A stretch of 17,283 nt of DNA from an uncultured Collinsella sp. (GCA_900757205.1 CAAENA010000011.1:1-17283), one strand, 5' to 3'; shown: positions 6,063-14,478, numbered from the stretch's first letter. Numbers and translations: made by a program. The notes: generated by a model from the sequence alone, not told the origin.

Positions 6063-7874
6063 ATGCAGCCCAAGCATTCTGCGATTGTCGCGGGCCTGAC
6101 TCTGGCGCTTTCGTTTGGCGCCGTTTCCGCGCCGGCACCCGCCGCTGCCGAGGAACCCGCGCCGGGTGTTGCCTCGGATGCTACCGATATCGATAAGGGT
6201 CTCTATACCCAGCAGTCCTTCTCGGGCGTGCTGAGGTCGGTCCAGGGCGTTTCGTTTGTCAACGTGACTCCCGAGATGAAGTACTTTACCAAGTACGAGA
6301 GCCATGGCAACTATAACCAGGGCTTTTCGTATGGCGACGGCTATAACGCGCTGGGCTATTACCAGTTCGACCGTCGATGGTCGCTCATTCCGTTTATGAA
6401 GCAGGCCTACAACTACAACCCCGAAAAATACAGCATGCTCAAGGATGCGATTGATCGCGGCAGCGAGATTTCCAACGCGAGCAATGCCATGTACGAGAAC
6501 GGCCAGCTCACCGAGCTGGGCCGTATCGCGCAAGATGCCTTCCAGGGTGCGTACAACACCGATCCTGTTGAGTTCTCAGCACTTCAAGATGCCTATGCGT
6601 ACAACTCGTACTATGCGGTGACCGAGGCGTGGCTCAAGAGCGGCTTGGGCATTGATGTTTCGGGCCGCGCCGATTGCGTTAAGGGCATGGTGTGGAGTAT
6701 CACCAACATGTGCGGCACCGGTGGTTGCAGGGACTTCTTCCGCTGGGCAAACCTTTCTAACAGTATGACCGATCGCGAGTTTGTGACGGCGCTTTCCAAT
6801 AGCGTGGTCAACAATGTCGCCACCAAGTATTCGAGCCAGCCCCAGTATCATGAGGGCTGGAAGAATCGTTATAAGAATGAGCTGAAGGACTGCTTGGTTT
6901 ATATCGCTGAGGACGAGGCTGCCGCTGCGACGCCCGTGCAGCCCGAGCCTACGCCGGCGCCCTCGCCGACACCTGATTCGAATGACGACTCGAGCGACGA
7001 TGCCAACGATGACAGGATGGATGCGCCCTCGACCGGTGCTGACGGTGATGGCTCTGCTGGTGGCACTACCAACAACGGCTCTACCTCGAACGGCTCCGAT
7101 TCAAACGGCTCTGCTGCGGGCGATTCGTCTTCAAGCTCTGCCGGCAATACGGACAGCGACGCTTCTGGTTCGACCGGCGCTGGCACCTCTAACTCATCCA
7201 CCGGCTCGAGCGATTCGTCCGTTGGCACCGGCTCTAACAACGGCTCCGGCTCTGACGCAACCCCTGGTTCTGATGCTTCCAAGGATGACTCGAATAAGGC
7301 GCCGGACGTTCCCGTTGCTTCGCCGGACAAGAAGCCTTCTTTCTCCGAGCAGCTTGGTTCTACGCTGGGCTCTTCGCTGATGGCTGGCGTCAATAACGGC
7401 TCGACCCAGAACAAGGGCAACTCTGATCAGGTTTCCACGGAAAAGATCGAAGCCGCAAAGGGCGACTCCAAGGACGAGGCTTCCGAGAAGACCGAATCCG
7501 ATAAGGGTTCTAGCCCTGAGGAGAAGAGCGACAAGTCCGAACAGAAGAAGGGCGAGGATAAGAAGTCTGAATCTGAGGAGAAGGACAAGAGCAAGGCCGG
7601 GGGCGAAAAGAAACAGTCCGAAGACGACGACAAGAGCGGTGCTGACAACCAGGTCCAGGAGCAAAATGACTCCAAAACGGTGACCACCACGACCACGACG
7701 ACTACAACGACTAAGTCCTCGGGCGGCAACATGCCCAAGACGGGCGACTTGATTGTGATGGCGAGCCTTGCCAGTGCAAGCTTGGCCACACTGGGCGCTA
7801 CGTCTATCGTAAGTGGTAAGCATAAGCTCGATCAGCAGAAGAAGGCTTCTGGGGAGGACGGCTTGGAGGAGTAA
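6063..7874 (+). CDS. Secreted, sortase-anchored surface protein with a possible lysozyme-like N-terminal domain
   Basis: The 603-residue protein starts with a signal peptide (residues 1-29, cleavage probably after APAAA). A folded region from about 45 to 285 follows. It contains YESHGNYNQGFSYGDGYNAL (78-97) and GYYQFDRRW (98-106), resembling the Glu-containing start of lysozyme or transglycosylase-type domains, with E79 as candidate catalytic acid. It has four cysteines (205, 217, 222, 277). A proline stretch (PEPTPAPSPTP) leads to a Ser/Gly/Asn/Asp-rich stalk (about 305-430), a Lys/Glu/Asp/Ser-rich segment (about 455-540) and ten consecutive threonines. The sorting signal is MPKTGD (557-562, an LPXTG variant), then a hydrophobic segment and a charged tail that is longer than usual. 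It should be linked to peptidoglycan by a sortase. The enzymatic role is an inference, and the domain could be purely structural. Confidence 0.85.
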   Translation: MQPKHSAIVAGLTLALSFGAVSAPAPAAAEEPAPGVASDATDIDKGLYTQQSFSGVLRSVQGVSFVNVTPEMKYFTKYESHGNYNQGFSYGDGYNALGYYQFDRRWSLIPFMKQAYNYNPEKYSMLKDAIDRGSEISNASNAMYENGQLTELGRIAQDAFQGAYNTDPVEFSALQDAYAYNSYYAVTEAWLKSGLGIDVSGRADCVKGMVWSITNMCGTGGCRDFFRWANLSNSMTDREFVTALSNSVVNNVATKYSSQPQYHEGWKNRYKNELKDCLVYIAEDEAAAATPVQPEPTPAPSPTPDSNDDSSDDANDDRMDAPSTGADGDGSAGGTTNNGSTSNGSDSNGSAAGDSSSSSAGNTDSDASGSTGAGTSNSSTGSSDSSVGTGSNNGSGSDATPGSDASKDDSNKAPDVPVASPDKKPSFSEQLGSTLGSSLMAGVNNGSTQNKGNSDQVSTEKIEAAKGDSKDEASEKTESDKGSSPEEKSDKSEQKKGEDKKSESEEKDKSKAGGEKKQSEDDDKSGADNQVQEQNDSKTVTTTTTTTTTTKSSGGNMPKTGDLIVMASLASASLATLGATSIVSGKHKLDQQKKASGEDGLEE

Positions 7875-7907
7875 TCTTCCAGATCGTTTTCTATAAGAGT
7901 TTGGGAC

Positions 7908-7941
7908 GGGGTCCGGTGCGGCGGCATCGGGCCCCTTTTTT
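7908..7941 (+). terminator. Rho-independent terminator after the surface protein gene
   Basis: A twelve-pair GC-rich stem (7908-7919 with 7924-7935, two G-T pairs) closes a GGCG loop and is followed by six T (7936-7941). It lies about 30 bases after the stop codon at 7874 and separates the surface protein gene from the ATPase gene. Confidence 0.92.
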
Positions 7942-8013
7942 GTTGTGCAACGATTTGTTATGCCCCCTCGGGGGTCTGTTGCTACCGCTGCCCGAAACGT
8001 TTGCATGTCGATA

Positions 8014-8041
8014 TTGTTGCGCTCTACCCGCTCGCTACAAT
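8014..8041 (+). promoter_or_regulatory. Candidate sigma-70-type promoter for the AAA-ATPase gene
   Basis: TTGTTG (8014-8019) and TACAAT (8036-8041) are separated by 16 bases. Transcription would start near 8048, shortly before the AAGGAGAG ribosome site at 8061-8068. Position directly after a strong terminator supports an independent transcript. Confidence 0.6.
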
Positions 8042-8074
8042 GGGCATCGTGCTGCGTTAGAAGGAGAGTTTACA

Positions 8075-9874
8075 GTGTCTGAACAGGTGAATTGTGGTTT
8101 TACTCATGCGTTTGGTGCACGGTTGCTCAATCATGCGGATAGCGCAGCTCTACCGGTTGATGTACACGACTTTTCCGATGCAATCAATCGGTGTTTACTC
8201 GTCGATAAGACTATGTTTATTGCCGATATATTGGACAGCGAAGCACCTGTTGCGATTTGTTGTCGGCCCAAGGGTTTTGGCAAGAGCATGAATCTATCGA
8301 TGCTCAAATGCTATTTGGAACGACCTGATCACCGGCGGCCGGATCGAAGCCCGTTCGTCGGCACCCAGATTTGGCAGGCGGACGGTGGTCGCTATCGTGA
8401 TGAGTACGCGTGTTATCCGGTCATCACGCTCGACTTTTCAACTGCCGCTGCGAGGCGCGACGCTGATGCTGCGGCGGCTATTCGCAGCGCTGTCGCGCAC
8501 GAGTGCGCCCGATTGCTGCCGCTGCTTGACGCGCCTGATCTGTCAAGACGTGAGATTCGTCTTATCGAGAGGGCGACGCGTGGGGTGGCCAGCGATAGGG
8601 AGATCGATGCGGCGCTTGGCGTGCTTATTAAACTGCTCCAGGTAGCTTTCGATGAACATGTTGTTCTTCTGATAGACGACTACGACGCAGTATGTCCAAA
8701 GCGTTTGGGCGCTAAGGACGACGGTAGCGTGGATTCCCTAGAGTCGCTCAGCCGAATGTTGTTCGACACCATTGCCGATGCCGGCGACTCGTTGCGATTG
8801 ACGTGTCTTATGGGCGAGCGCCCCGGTCCTGCCGAGTTCGCGTTGTCCCAACGTGGGGTTTCCTATCGGTCGGCGACACCGCTGTCGAGCTGGTGTGATC
8901 GATGGTTCGGTTTTTCGGACGACGAAGTCCAGGTGCTGTTGGATCGCATCGGTCGCAACGGCTGTCTGGATGACGCGCGTGAGTGGCTTGAGGGCTATCT
9001 GTTTGGTGGTTTTTATTGCTCGATCCCGGAGCGCGTGGTGGACTACGCACATCGCGGTTGCGTCGCGCCCGTTCGGGCAGATCTGTATGGTTACGCCGAC
9101 CGTCTGAGCGCATGCGTCGGCGACTGGAATCTCATGCGCCTGTCCGCATTGTTCGATTTGCTTGAGCCGCATGGGTTTATTGAGGCGCCAGTGCATGTGC
9201 ATGCCGAGGAGGCCGATGCTGCCAAGCCCGAAGATATCTGGACAGCGCTGTATCTGTCTGGATTTCTTACGACGGACATGACGGGGCATTCGGAGGACGG
9301 CGCGTGCCTTCGTTCCCTGCGTCTGCCTAGCAACGAAGTGCGTCAGGCGCTCCGTCTTGTAATTCTGGAATGGTTTGAGTGCGCCGTTGAGGACGTTGGA
9401 GTTATCGACTCGTTCCATGACGGGCTGTGTCGAGGAGACGAGGACACTGTAAAGCAAGCTTTGAGCTGTGCTATCGGCGATCTGGGCATCGATGTGGGCC
9501 AATCAGATATGCCGACAGCCTATCATCTGGCGCTTCAGGGGCTCTGCTTTGGACTGCCCGGCTATTGCAATCCCAGCTCCAAGCGAAGTGGCGTCTCGGA
9601 TCGCTGGGATATCCAGGTGATTCCCACCGGTCGGGTGTTTGACGTGGCCGACACGCTCGGCATGCTCGATGAGCGACCGCTCATTACGATCAACATGTTG
9701 TACGACCCTGGCGTCGATGCCCTGGGCCTGGAATTGTTAGCGGTTCAGGCGCTGCTCGACATAGAGCGCGACGGCATCGACGAAATCCGCGTGCCGCGCC
9801 CCGCCGTCGGGCGCATGCGTTGGGGCTTTGGCTTTGACGGTCAGCGTGTGTCCGTGGTGTGTCAACGACTGTAG
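8075..9874 (+). CDS. AAA-ATPase-like protein with a degenerate PD-(D/E)XK nuclease-like C-terminus
   Basis: The 599-residue protein belongs to the widespread family with an N-terminal AAA-ATPase-like domain and a C-terminal PD-(D/E)XK-type domain, whose biological role is poorly defined. Visible hallmarks are LLVDKT (about 41-46), the nucleotide loop RPKGFGKS (64-71), Walker B-like LLIDDYD (198-204), and GFSDDEVQVLL, which matches the GFTxxEV block before the helical linker. In the C-terminal part SDRWD (D512) and RWGFGFDGQ (582-590) align with the family's GRYD and final strands. The expected Glu-x-Lys strand reads ITINMLYD, with N540 and L542 in place of Glu and Lys. Start GTG 8075 has AAGGAGAG upstream. 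An in-frame TTG at 7901 lies inside the terminator region and is rejected. The gene converges on the glycosyltransferase gene, with only 20 bases between stops. Confidence 0.85.
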   Translation: MSEQVNCGFTHAFGARLLNHADSAALPVDVHDFSDAINRCLLVDKTMFIADILDSEAPVAICCRPKGFGKSMNLSMLKCYLERPDHRRPDRSPFVGTQIWQADGGRYRDEYACYPVITLDFSTAAARRDADAAAAIRSAVAHECARLLPLLDAPDLSRREIRLIERATRGVASDREIDAALGVLIKLLQVAFDEHVVLLIDDYDAVCPKRLGAKDDGSVDSLESLSRMLFDTIADAGDSLRLTCLMGERPGPAEFALSQRGVSYRSATPLSSWCDRWFGFSDDEVQVLLDRIGRNGCLDDAREWLEGYLFGGFYCSIPERVVDYAHRGCVAPVRADLYGYADRLSACVGDWNLMRLSALFDLLEPHGFIEAPVHVHAEEADAAKPEDIWTALYLSGFLTTDMTGHSEDGACLRSLRLPSNEVRQALRLVILEWFECAVEDVGVIDSFHDGLCRGDEDTVKQALSCAIGDLGIDVGQSDMPTAYHLALQGLCFGLPGYCNPSSKRSGVSDRWDIQVIPTGRVFDVADTLGMLDERPLITINMLYDPGVDALGLELLAVQALLDIERDGIDEIRVPRPAVGRMRWGFGFDGQRVSVVCQRL

Positions 9875-9878
9875 CGGC

Positions 9879-9893
9879 GGGCGAAAGCCCTTT
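9879..9893 (+). terminator. Short GNRA hairpin between convergent genes (possible weak terminator)
   Basis: GGGC-GAAA-GCCC (9879-9890) is followed by TTT and lies entirely within the 20-base gap between the two convergent stop codons. With only four pairs and three T it is weak, so read-through into antisense is likely. Confidence 0.35.
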
Positions 9894-9894
9894 A

Positions 9895-10914
9895 CTACTC
9901 GGCGTCCTTCAGGGGCGGCATGGGCTTCCAGTTGGGATCCTTAACGATCTTGCGGGCGTCCTTCATGCCGCGGCGCAGCGCCGGAATGCCGGTCTTAAAG
10001 CATTTGTCGACGGCAGCCAGACGAATGAACTCCTTGCAGAAGGTCGCGGCATTGCCCAGGCGGAACAGCATGGGGTGGTAGTCACCGTAGATCTGCATAT
10101 AGCGAGCGAGGAAGCCTCGGTTGCGCATGATGTAATAGCGGTTGGTGTCGCTCGTGGAGTTGAGTTGGCGCTTACCGGCGATGTCCCAGTTGGAGACGGC
10201 GCGGGCGCGCTTGAGCACCACGTCGGCGACCACGGCGGCGGGGAAATGCTGGCTGGCAACATAGCCGTAGCAGGCATCATCGCCGTAGATAAAGAAGCGT
10301 GCATCGGGCAGGCCAATCTTGTCGACCACGCGACGGGAGAACAGGCCGCCCTCAAAACACAGTTGATTCATGGCACGGTAACCCTCGGAGCCCAGGTCCC
10401 ACTTGGCGATGGGATTGGGGATGCCGAGCGAAAGGATGAGTTGGTATTGCCAAAAGAAGGCGCCGCCGTCAAAGTCTAGGCGCGAACCCTGGATGACATC
10501 GTAGCGGTCGGTCCACTTGGCAAGACGCTCGATGCCTTCGGGGATGACGAGCACGTCGTCGTCCATCACCCAGAACCACTGGGCCCCCAGATCGTAGGCG
10601 CATTTAGTGCCAGCGGAGAAGCCGCCCGCACCGCCGCCGTTTTCGAGCTGCGGGGCGTAGATGACACGGTCGGTGCCGCCCTGCGCGTCGGGCTGCTCGG
10701 TGTCGATGCCCCACAGGCTGGCCAGGCGCTCATTGAATGCGGTGCACATGGCCTCGGTCTCGCGCGAATTCTCGTTATCGACAATCACGATGCGCCAGGG
10801 CGTTGCCGTGAGCTCGGTCATGGAGTCGAACAAGTTGGCCAGGAGTTCCTGGCGCTTGTACGTAACGACAACGATGGCGAGCTTATCGATGGGGGCGGGA
10901 AGGGTTGAAGTCAT
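9895..10914 (-). CDS. GT2-family glycosyltransferase, galactofuranosyl/rhamnosyltransferase-like
   Basis: The 339-residue protein opens with the GT-A strand IVVVTYKRQELL (14-25) and IVIVDNENS. It contains NGGGAGGF (92-99), then WFWVMDDDV with the metal-binding acidic cluster D118-D120. The NxGGAGGF block before DDD is typical of GT2 enzymes related to mycobacterial GlfT1 and rhamnosyltransferases. FIYGDDACYGY further on fits the position of the catalytic base. No membrane segment is evident, so it is a cytoplasmic or membrane-associated enzyme. Start ATG 10914 follows GAAAGGA with an 11-base spacer. A longer in-frame version (to 11049) would read through the predicted promoter. It is adjacent to an acyltransferase and to a GT2 cluster, so it probably acts on a surface glycan. 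Donor and acceptor are unknown. Confidence 0.88.
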   Translation of the reverse strand: MTSTLPAPIDKLAIVVVTYKRQELLANLFDSMTELTATPWRIVIVDNENSRETEAMCTAFNERLASLWGIDTEQPDAQGGTDRVIYAPQLENGGGAGGFSAGTKCAYDLGAQWFWVMDDDVLVIPEGIERLAKWTDRYDVIQGSRLDFDGGAFFWQYQLILSLGIPNPIAKWDLGSEGYRAMNQLCFEGGLFSRRVVDKIGLPDARFFIYGDDACYGYVASQHFPAAVVADVVLKRARAVSNWDIAGKRQLNSTSDTNRYYIMRNRGFLARYMQIYGDYHPMLFRLGNAATFCKEFIRLAAVDKCFKTGIPALRRGMKDARKIVKDPNWKPMPPLKDAE

Positions 10915-10989
10915 GGGGCAATATATCCTTTCACGCGCGGCGGGCGAGCGCTGCGCGGAAGCTATCGAATACGTCCTTGGGACTGTCCT

Positions 10990-11020
10990 ATTGTAAAGGC
11001 TCGCCGCACCTTGACGGCAA
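10990..11020 (-). promoter_or_regulatory. Candidate promoter for the minus-strand glycosyltransferase
   Basis: On the minus strand TTGCCG (11020-11015) and TACAAT (10995-10990) are 19 bases apart, which is long. The -10 is the same TACAAT seen before the ATPase gene. Predicted start is near 10983, leaving a leader of about 70 bases. If it is real, this gene need not depend on transcription from the acyltransferase gene upstream. No clear terminator separates the two. Confidence 0.45.
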
Positions 11021-11084
11021 GCTTTGAATAAAACGCAGGAACCTGCCACGGGTGTAGCGGCTTTGACGTCTGACGGCAGCGTGT

Positions 11085-12215
11085 CTATTGCCGCTTGAGC
11101 TTGCGAACGATAAGGCTTCTAGCTGCATCGATGATGAGGAGCGCCAGAGCAAAGACGATGCTAATGACGGTACCCGTGATGATACATATAGCTGCCGGGC
11201 TGTTTTGGCTGACCAGCATGTTTGCGAGCAACGTATTGAAGACGGGACGCCACAGGCTACTGGTGAGCGACTGCATCACATAGAAACCGAGCGTGGCGGT
11301 CGATAAGGTGACGATGACACCCGCAGTCCGCGGATTGCCTGAGGCACTGCGTCGGGTTGCCGAAAAGAGCAAGGAGGCGGCAGCGAGGGCAAACGAGATC
11401 AGCGAGGTCGATTTGTAGGAGAGGACTGCCATCGCCGTGAGGTTGCCGGTGAAGGAGAGTGCTCCTTCCAGGATGGTGGCGAGCGCCAAAACCGCTGCGA
11501 GCGACCGCATGCCCAAGGCGCCCGCCCTGTCCGAATCCACGGCATCGGTAACGTCGCGGAGCAGCCCGCCGATCAAAAACGCGATTACGTACGTGGCAGC
11601 GCTCATGAGTTTCTGGAGCCAAGAAAACTCGCCGGCGCTTGTCGCACTCATGGCGGCCAAATACCCGTTAACAACAAATGCGAGGATGCCAACGGCGATG
11701 ACCGTCGTCGTGTAGCTCTTCTGGGAGAGTCGACACTTAGCCAGTCCAAACCATGGCGCCATGAAGACCGTGGCGGCATAGACCCAGATAAACTCAAGGC
11801 CTAGCGTGTACCAGTAGTGCGTGTTGAGGGTAACATCGGGAATGGGGGAGACGACCGTGGACCACGCGAGTGCCACGAGGCAATACAACGCAGTGGGCAT
11901 AACGACCTTGCCAAGGCGCTGCGACGTCCGTTGCATTTGCGACTTCCACGTTGTCCCACCGTCCCAAGCACGCGCGGCTGAGGCGATGAGAAAATAGCCC
12001 GAGATCATAAAGAAGACCTCGTTGGCCCAGCAGCCCAGCAGGTTAATAAAACCGAGCACGCCGGAATAGGGGAAGGCGGCAAGCGGCGCGTATTCCGGCA
12101 AGCCGACGCAGGTCGCTTGGAAGGTCCACTGAAAGGTGTGAAACACCGCGATGCCGGCGACCGCGATTAAGCGCAGCGCTTCGATGGCTATGTTGCGTGC
12201 GGCTTTGGGCTGCAT
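11085..12215 (-). CDS. Acyltransferase family 3 membrane protein
   Basis: The 376-residue, strongly hydrophobic protein has about ten predicted membrane segments. The N-terminal signature RNIAIEALRLIAVAGIAVFH (7-26) includes the arginine and the conserved histidine H26 of the acyltransferase-3 family. NEVFFMISGYFLI in the second segment is also characteristic. Such proteins move acetyl or other acyl groups onto sugars of polysaccharides, teichoic acids or glycolipids at the membrane. The C-terminus ends in a basic stretch (RKLKRQ) that is probably cytoplasmic. AAAGGA lies a few bases before the ATG. It is divergent from the plus-strand glycosyltransferase run, which suggests it decorates the glycan that those enzymes build. 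The substrate cannot be told. Confidence 0.88.
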   Translation of the reverse strand: MQPKAARNIAIEALRLIAVAGIAVFHTFQWTFQATCVGLPEYAPLAAFPYSGVLGFINLLGCWANEVFFMISGYFLIASAARAWDGGTTWKSQMQRTSQRLGKVVMPTALYCLVALAWSTVVSPIPDVTLNTHYWYTLGLEFIWVYAATVFMAPWFGLAKCRLSQKSYTTTVIAVGILAFVVNGYLAAMSATSAGEFSWLQKLMSAATYVIAFLIGGLLRDVTDAVDSDRAGALGMRSLAAVLALATILEGALSFTGNLTAMAVLSYKSTSLISFALAAASLLFSATRRSASGNPRTAGVIVTLSTATLGFYVMQSLTSSLWRPVFNTLLANMLVSQNSPAAICIITGTVISIVFALALLIIDAARSLIVRKLKRQ

Positions 12216-12255
12216 GACGTCCTTTCGTATCGGTTTTCCTCTGCGAGCTCCATAG

Positions 12256-12265
12256 ATTATATAAA
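12256..12265. promoter_or_regulatory. AT island with overlapping divergent -10 elements
   Basis: The 112 bases between the acyltransferase and the first plus-strand glycosyltransferase contain one AT-rich island. On the minus strand it gives a perfect TATAAT (12261-12256), 40 bases before the acyltransferase start. On the plus strand it gives TATAAA (12260-12265), about 62 bases before the TTG start. No good -35 box is visible on either side, so the two overlapping promoters would compete or need an activator. Confidence 0.4.
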
Positions 12266-12327
12266 CGCCCGCTGGCGCGCTGACCCTTTGATACCATGAA
12301 ACGACAGGTATTTCCTAAGGAGCACAT

Positions 12328-13431
12328 TTGTCTACTAACGCCTCTGGCAGCCCTGTTCTGTCGCTGCTTATCCCCATTTACAATGTTCAGCGCTACCTGC
12401 GCGAGTGTCTCGATTCCGCCCTGGCGCAGACGTTCAAGGATATTGAGATCATCTGCATTAACGACGGGTCGACCGACAACTCGCCCGCGATTATCCGCGA
12501 GTATATGGAGCGCGATGGGCGCGTCAAGATGATCGACAAGGCCAACAGCGGCTACGGCGACTCGATGAACCACGGTCTGGAGATGGCGCGTGGCAAGTAC
12601 GTTGGCATCTTGGAGTCCGATGACTTTATGGCGCCCGACGCACTCGAAAAACTTGTCTCGGCCGCCGATAGCAATAATGCCGACTTTGCGAAGGCGAACT
12701 TTGATTTCTACTGGTCTAAGCCCGAGGAGCGCCGTTCGCTGCACGAGATGTTTAGACCTCAGGACTGTGGCAAGCCGGTGCACCCAAGCGATACGACGCA
12801 GTTCTTTAAGCAAAAGCCGTCGATTTGGTCGGCCGTGTACCGTCGCGATTTTCTTGAGCGCAACGGCATTACGTTCCTGCCGACTCCGGGGGCATCCTTT
12901 CAGGACACGTCATTCGCCTTTAAGGTGATCGCGTGCGCCGATAAGGCTGTTTACCTGCATGATGCCGTGTTGTCGTATCGCCAGGACAACGAGAATTCCT
13001 CGGTCAATTCTTCGGCTAAGGTCTTTTGCGTCAATACCGAGTATGCCGAGATTGAGCGTTGGATTCGAGAGGAATATGCCCGCGACCACGCAAGTGATGA
13101 CGTCGCGCGTATGCTCAAGTTTAATCAGCTCATTAAGTACGACTCGTATATGTGGAACTATGTGCGCTTGGCGCCCAAATTTTATAAGGAGTTCCTGGTG
13201 CAGATGGCCAAGGAGTTCCAAGCGGCCTTGGACGCCGGGGAGTTTTCGCTGGACGATCTTAAGCCGTGGAAGCGTGCGAATCTCGCTGCCATCCTCAAAG
13301 ACCCTGAGGGCTGGGTTGACGAACATCCGAGTTTTGCGACGGATGGTGCCTTGGGGCGTGCTAAGTATTACGCCTCGGTTGGAGGCCCAGGCGTGGTCGC
13401 CGCCTTCCTCATCGAATCGCTAAGGGGGTAG
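12328..13431 (+). CDS. GT2-family glycosyltransferase (paralogue A)
   Basis: The 367-residue protein has a typical GT-A N-terminus: LSLLIPIYNVQRYLRECLDS (11-30), INDGSTDNSP and the metal-site acidic motif ESDD (96-99). The central block KPSIWSAVYRRDFL and the later FLPTPGASFQDTSFAFKV, then LSYRQDNENSSVN, are shared almost unchanged with the gene at 14553. The start is a TTG with AAGGAG five bases upstream (12317-12322), and no better start exists. It is the first of a run of same-strand glycosyltransferases, separated from the next by six bases. No membrane segment is seen. The sugar and acceptor are unknown; a capsule, teichoic-acid or glycolipid role is inferred from context. Confidence 0.9.
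   Translation: MSTNASGSPVLSLLIPIYNVQRYLRECLDSALAQTFKDIEIICINDGSTDNSPAIIREYMERDGRVKMIDKANSGYGDSMNHGLEMARGKYVGILESDDFMAPDALEKLVSAADSNNADFAKANFDFYWSKPEERRSLHEMFRPQDCGKPVHPSDTTQFFKQKPSIWSAVYRRDFLERNGITFLPTPGASFQDTSFAFKVIACADKAVYLHDAVLSYRQDNENSSVNSSAKVFCVNTEYAEIERWIREEYARDHASDDVARMLKFNQLIKYDSYMWNYVRLAPKFYKEFLVQMAKEFQAALDAGEFSLDDLKPWKRANLAAILKDPEGWVDEHPSFATDGALGRAKYYASVGGPGVVAAFLIESLRG
12526..12571 (+). repeat. 46-bp block identical to 14745-14790
   Basis: The stretch encoding KMIDKANSGYGDSMN in the first plus-strand glycosyltransferase is identical, base for base, to 14745-14790 in its paralogue, while flanking codons differ at third positions. It marks duplication and possibly later gene conversion. 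Direct orientation would allow recombination that deletes the gene in between. Confidence 0.85.
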
Positions 13432-13437
13432 GTCGGC

Positions 13438-14478
13438 ATGGGAGAGGCCTCGTGCCCTAAAGCTACCATTGTCGTCCCCGTTTACAACTCTGCGCGCTCC
13501 ATTCAGCGATGCCTCGATTCGCTGCTGGCCCAGTCCGAGCGCTCGATTCAGGTTGTGTGTGTCAACGACGGTTCGACTGATGATTCGTTGAACGTGTTGC
13601 GTCAGATCGCGCAGGCCGACGATCGCGTACTGGTGATTGACCAGGAAAACGCGGGCGTCTCGTGTGCTCGAAATGCCGGTATCGATGCCGCCGAGGGCGA
13701 GACCGTCTTTTTTGTGGATGCCGACGATTACATCGATGCCCAGACGGTCGAGCGCGTGCTGCATGCCATGGAGTCTGCAGATGCCGACGCCGCCGTTTTT
13801 GGCGGCGTCTGTGAACCTGCCGATGCTGCCCCCAAACGCGTCCAGCAACTCATGAGCCCCAAAGCTGGTGCTTTCGGCGCCCGTGATCCCCAACTGCTGT
13901 TCCATTCGAATGCGCAGCCCTATGCCTGCCGTGCGGCTTTTTCGCGCGAGCTGCTCAATCGCGAAGGCATTCGCTTCGCCCCCGGTTTGGCTTTGGGCGA
14001 GGACGTCGTCTTCCAATTCGCGGCTTATGCGCTTGCCCGCAGGACCGTCGTCATGCCGGACAAGTTCTACCACTACGTGATGGAGAGCGAATCGGCGACG
14101 CACGAGTTCAACAGTGCCGAGGCTCGCGCCAAAAAGCTTGATGCCCACATGAGGATGCTCGAGGAGGTCTTGGAGGGCTGGGCGGCCTACGGTCTTTTGG
14201 ACCTGTGTCCCGGCGAGCTGATAACTTGGTTTTTGGACCTCATTGTGTTCGACCTGGCGCGTTTGGATGCCGATGACTTACATCGCGTGGCGGCTCGCGT
14301 CAACATGGACCTCACGACGTTTTTGGGAACGGAGTGGGCGGATATGCCTGCTAAGGGCGCCGTTTGCCGTGTTGCCCACAAGCTCGTTGCGGCGACCTCG
14401 GGTGTTTCGATGGCAGACGCTACGCTGTTCTATCTTTCGACTCGCGGTCTCAAAGCCTGCCTGGAGCGCTTTCTATAA
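13438..14478 (+). CDS. GT2-family glycosyltransferase (TagF/EpsJ-like type)
   Basis: The 346-residue protein shows TIVVPVYNSARSIQRCLDSL (10-29), VNDGSTDDS, NAGVSCARNAGI (71-82) and the acidic metal motif VDADDYID (93-100), the usual sequence of GT-A GT2 enzymes. LGEDVVFQF fits the catalytic-base region (the GED motif). The C-terminal third is helical and not conserved. It starts six bases after the previous gene, with a weak G-rich ribosome site overlapping that gene's end, so translation is probably coupled. It is clearly less related to its two neighbours than they are to each other and appears to be inserted between the duplicate pair. Sugar specificity is not predictable from the sequence. 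Confidence 0.9.
   Translation: MGEASCPKATIVVPVYNSARSIQRCLDSLLAQSERSIQVVCVNDGSTDDSLNVLRQIAQADDRVLVIDQENAGVSCARNAGIDAAEGETVFFVDADDYIDAQTVERVLHAMESADADAAVFGGVCEPADAAPKRVQQLMSPKAGAFGARDPQLLFHSNAQPYACRAAFSRELLNREGIRFAPGLALGEDVVFQFAAYALARRTVVMPDKFYHYVMESESATHEFNSAEARAKKLDAHMRMLEEVLEGWAAYGLLDLCPGELITWFLDLIVFDLARLDADDLHRVAARVNMDLTTFLGTEWADMPAKGAVCRVAHKLVAATSGVSMADATLFYLSTRGLKACLERFL

Noticed and set aside
7021..7260. Possible tandem DNA repeats in the Ser/Gly/Asn stalk
   Set aside because: NGS-type tripeptides recur, but units vary in length and codons, so this is amino-acid bias rather than a true tandem repeat.
7901..8074. Extension of the AAA-ATPase from TTG 7901
   Set aside because: The extension covers a terminator and a promoter. 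GTG 8075 has an AAGGAGAG site and the usual family N-terminus follows.
10915..11049. 45-residue N-terminal extension of the minus-strand glycosyltransferase
   Set aside because: It would run through the predicted promoter, and the GT-A fold starts normally from ATG 10914.
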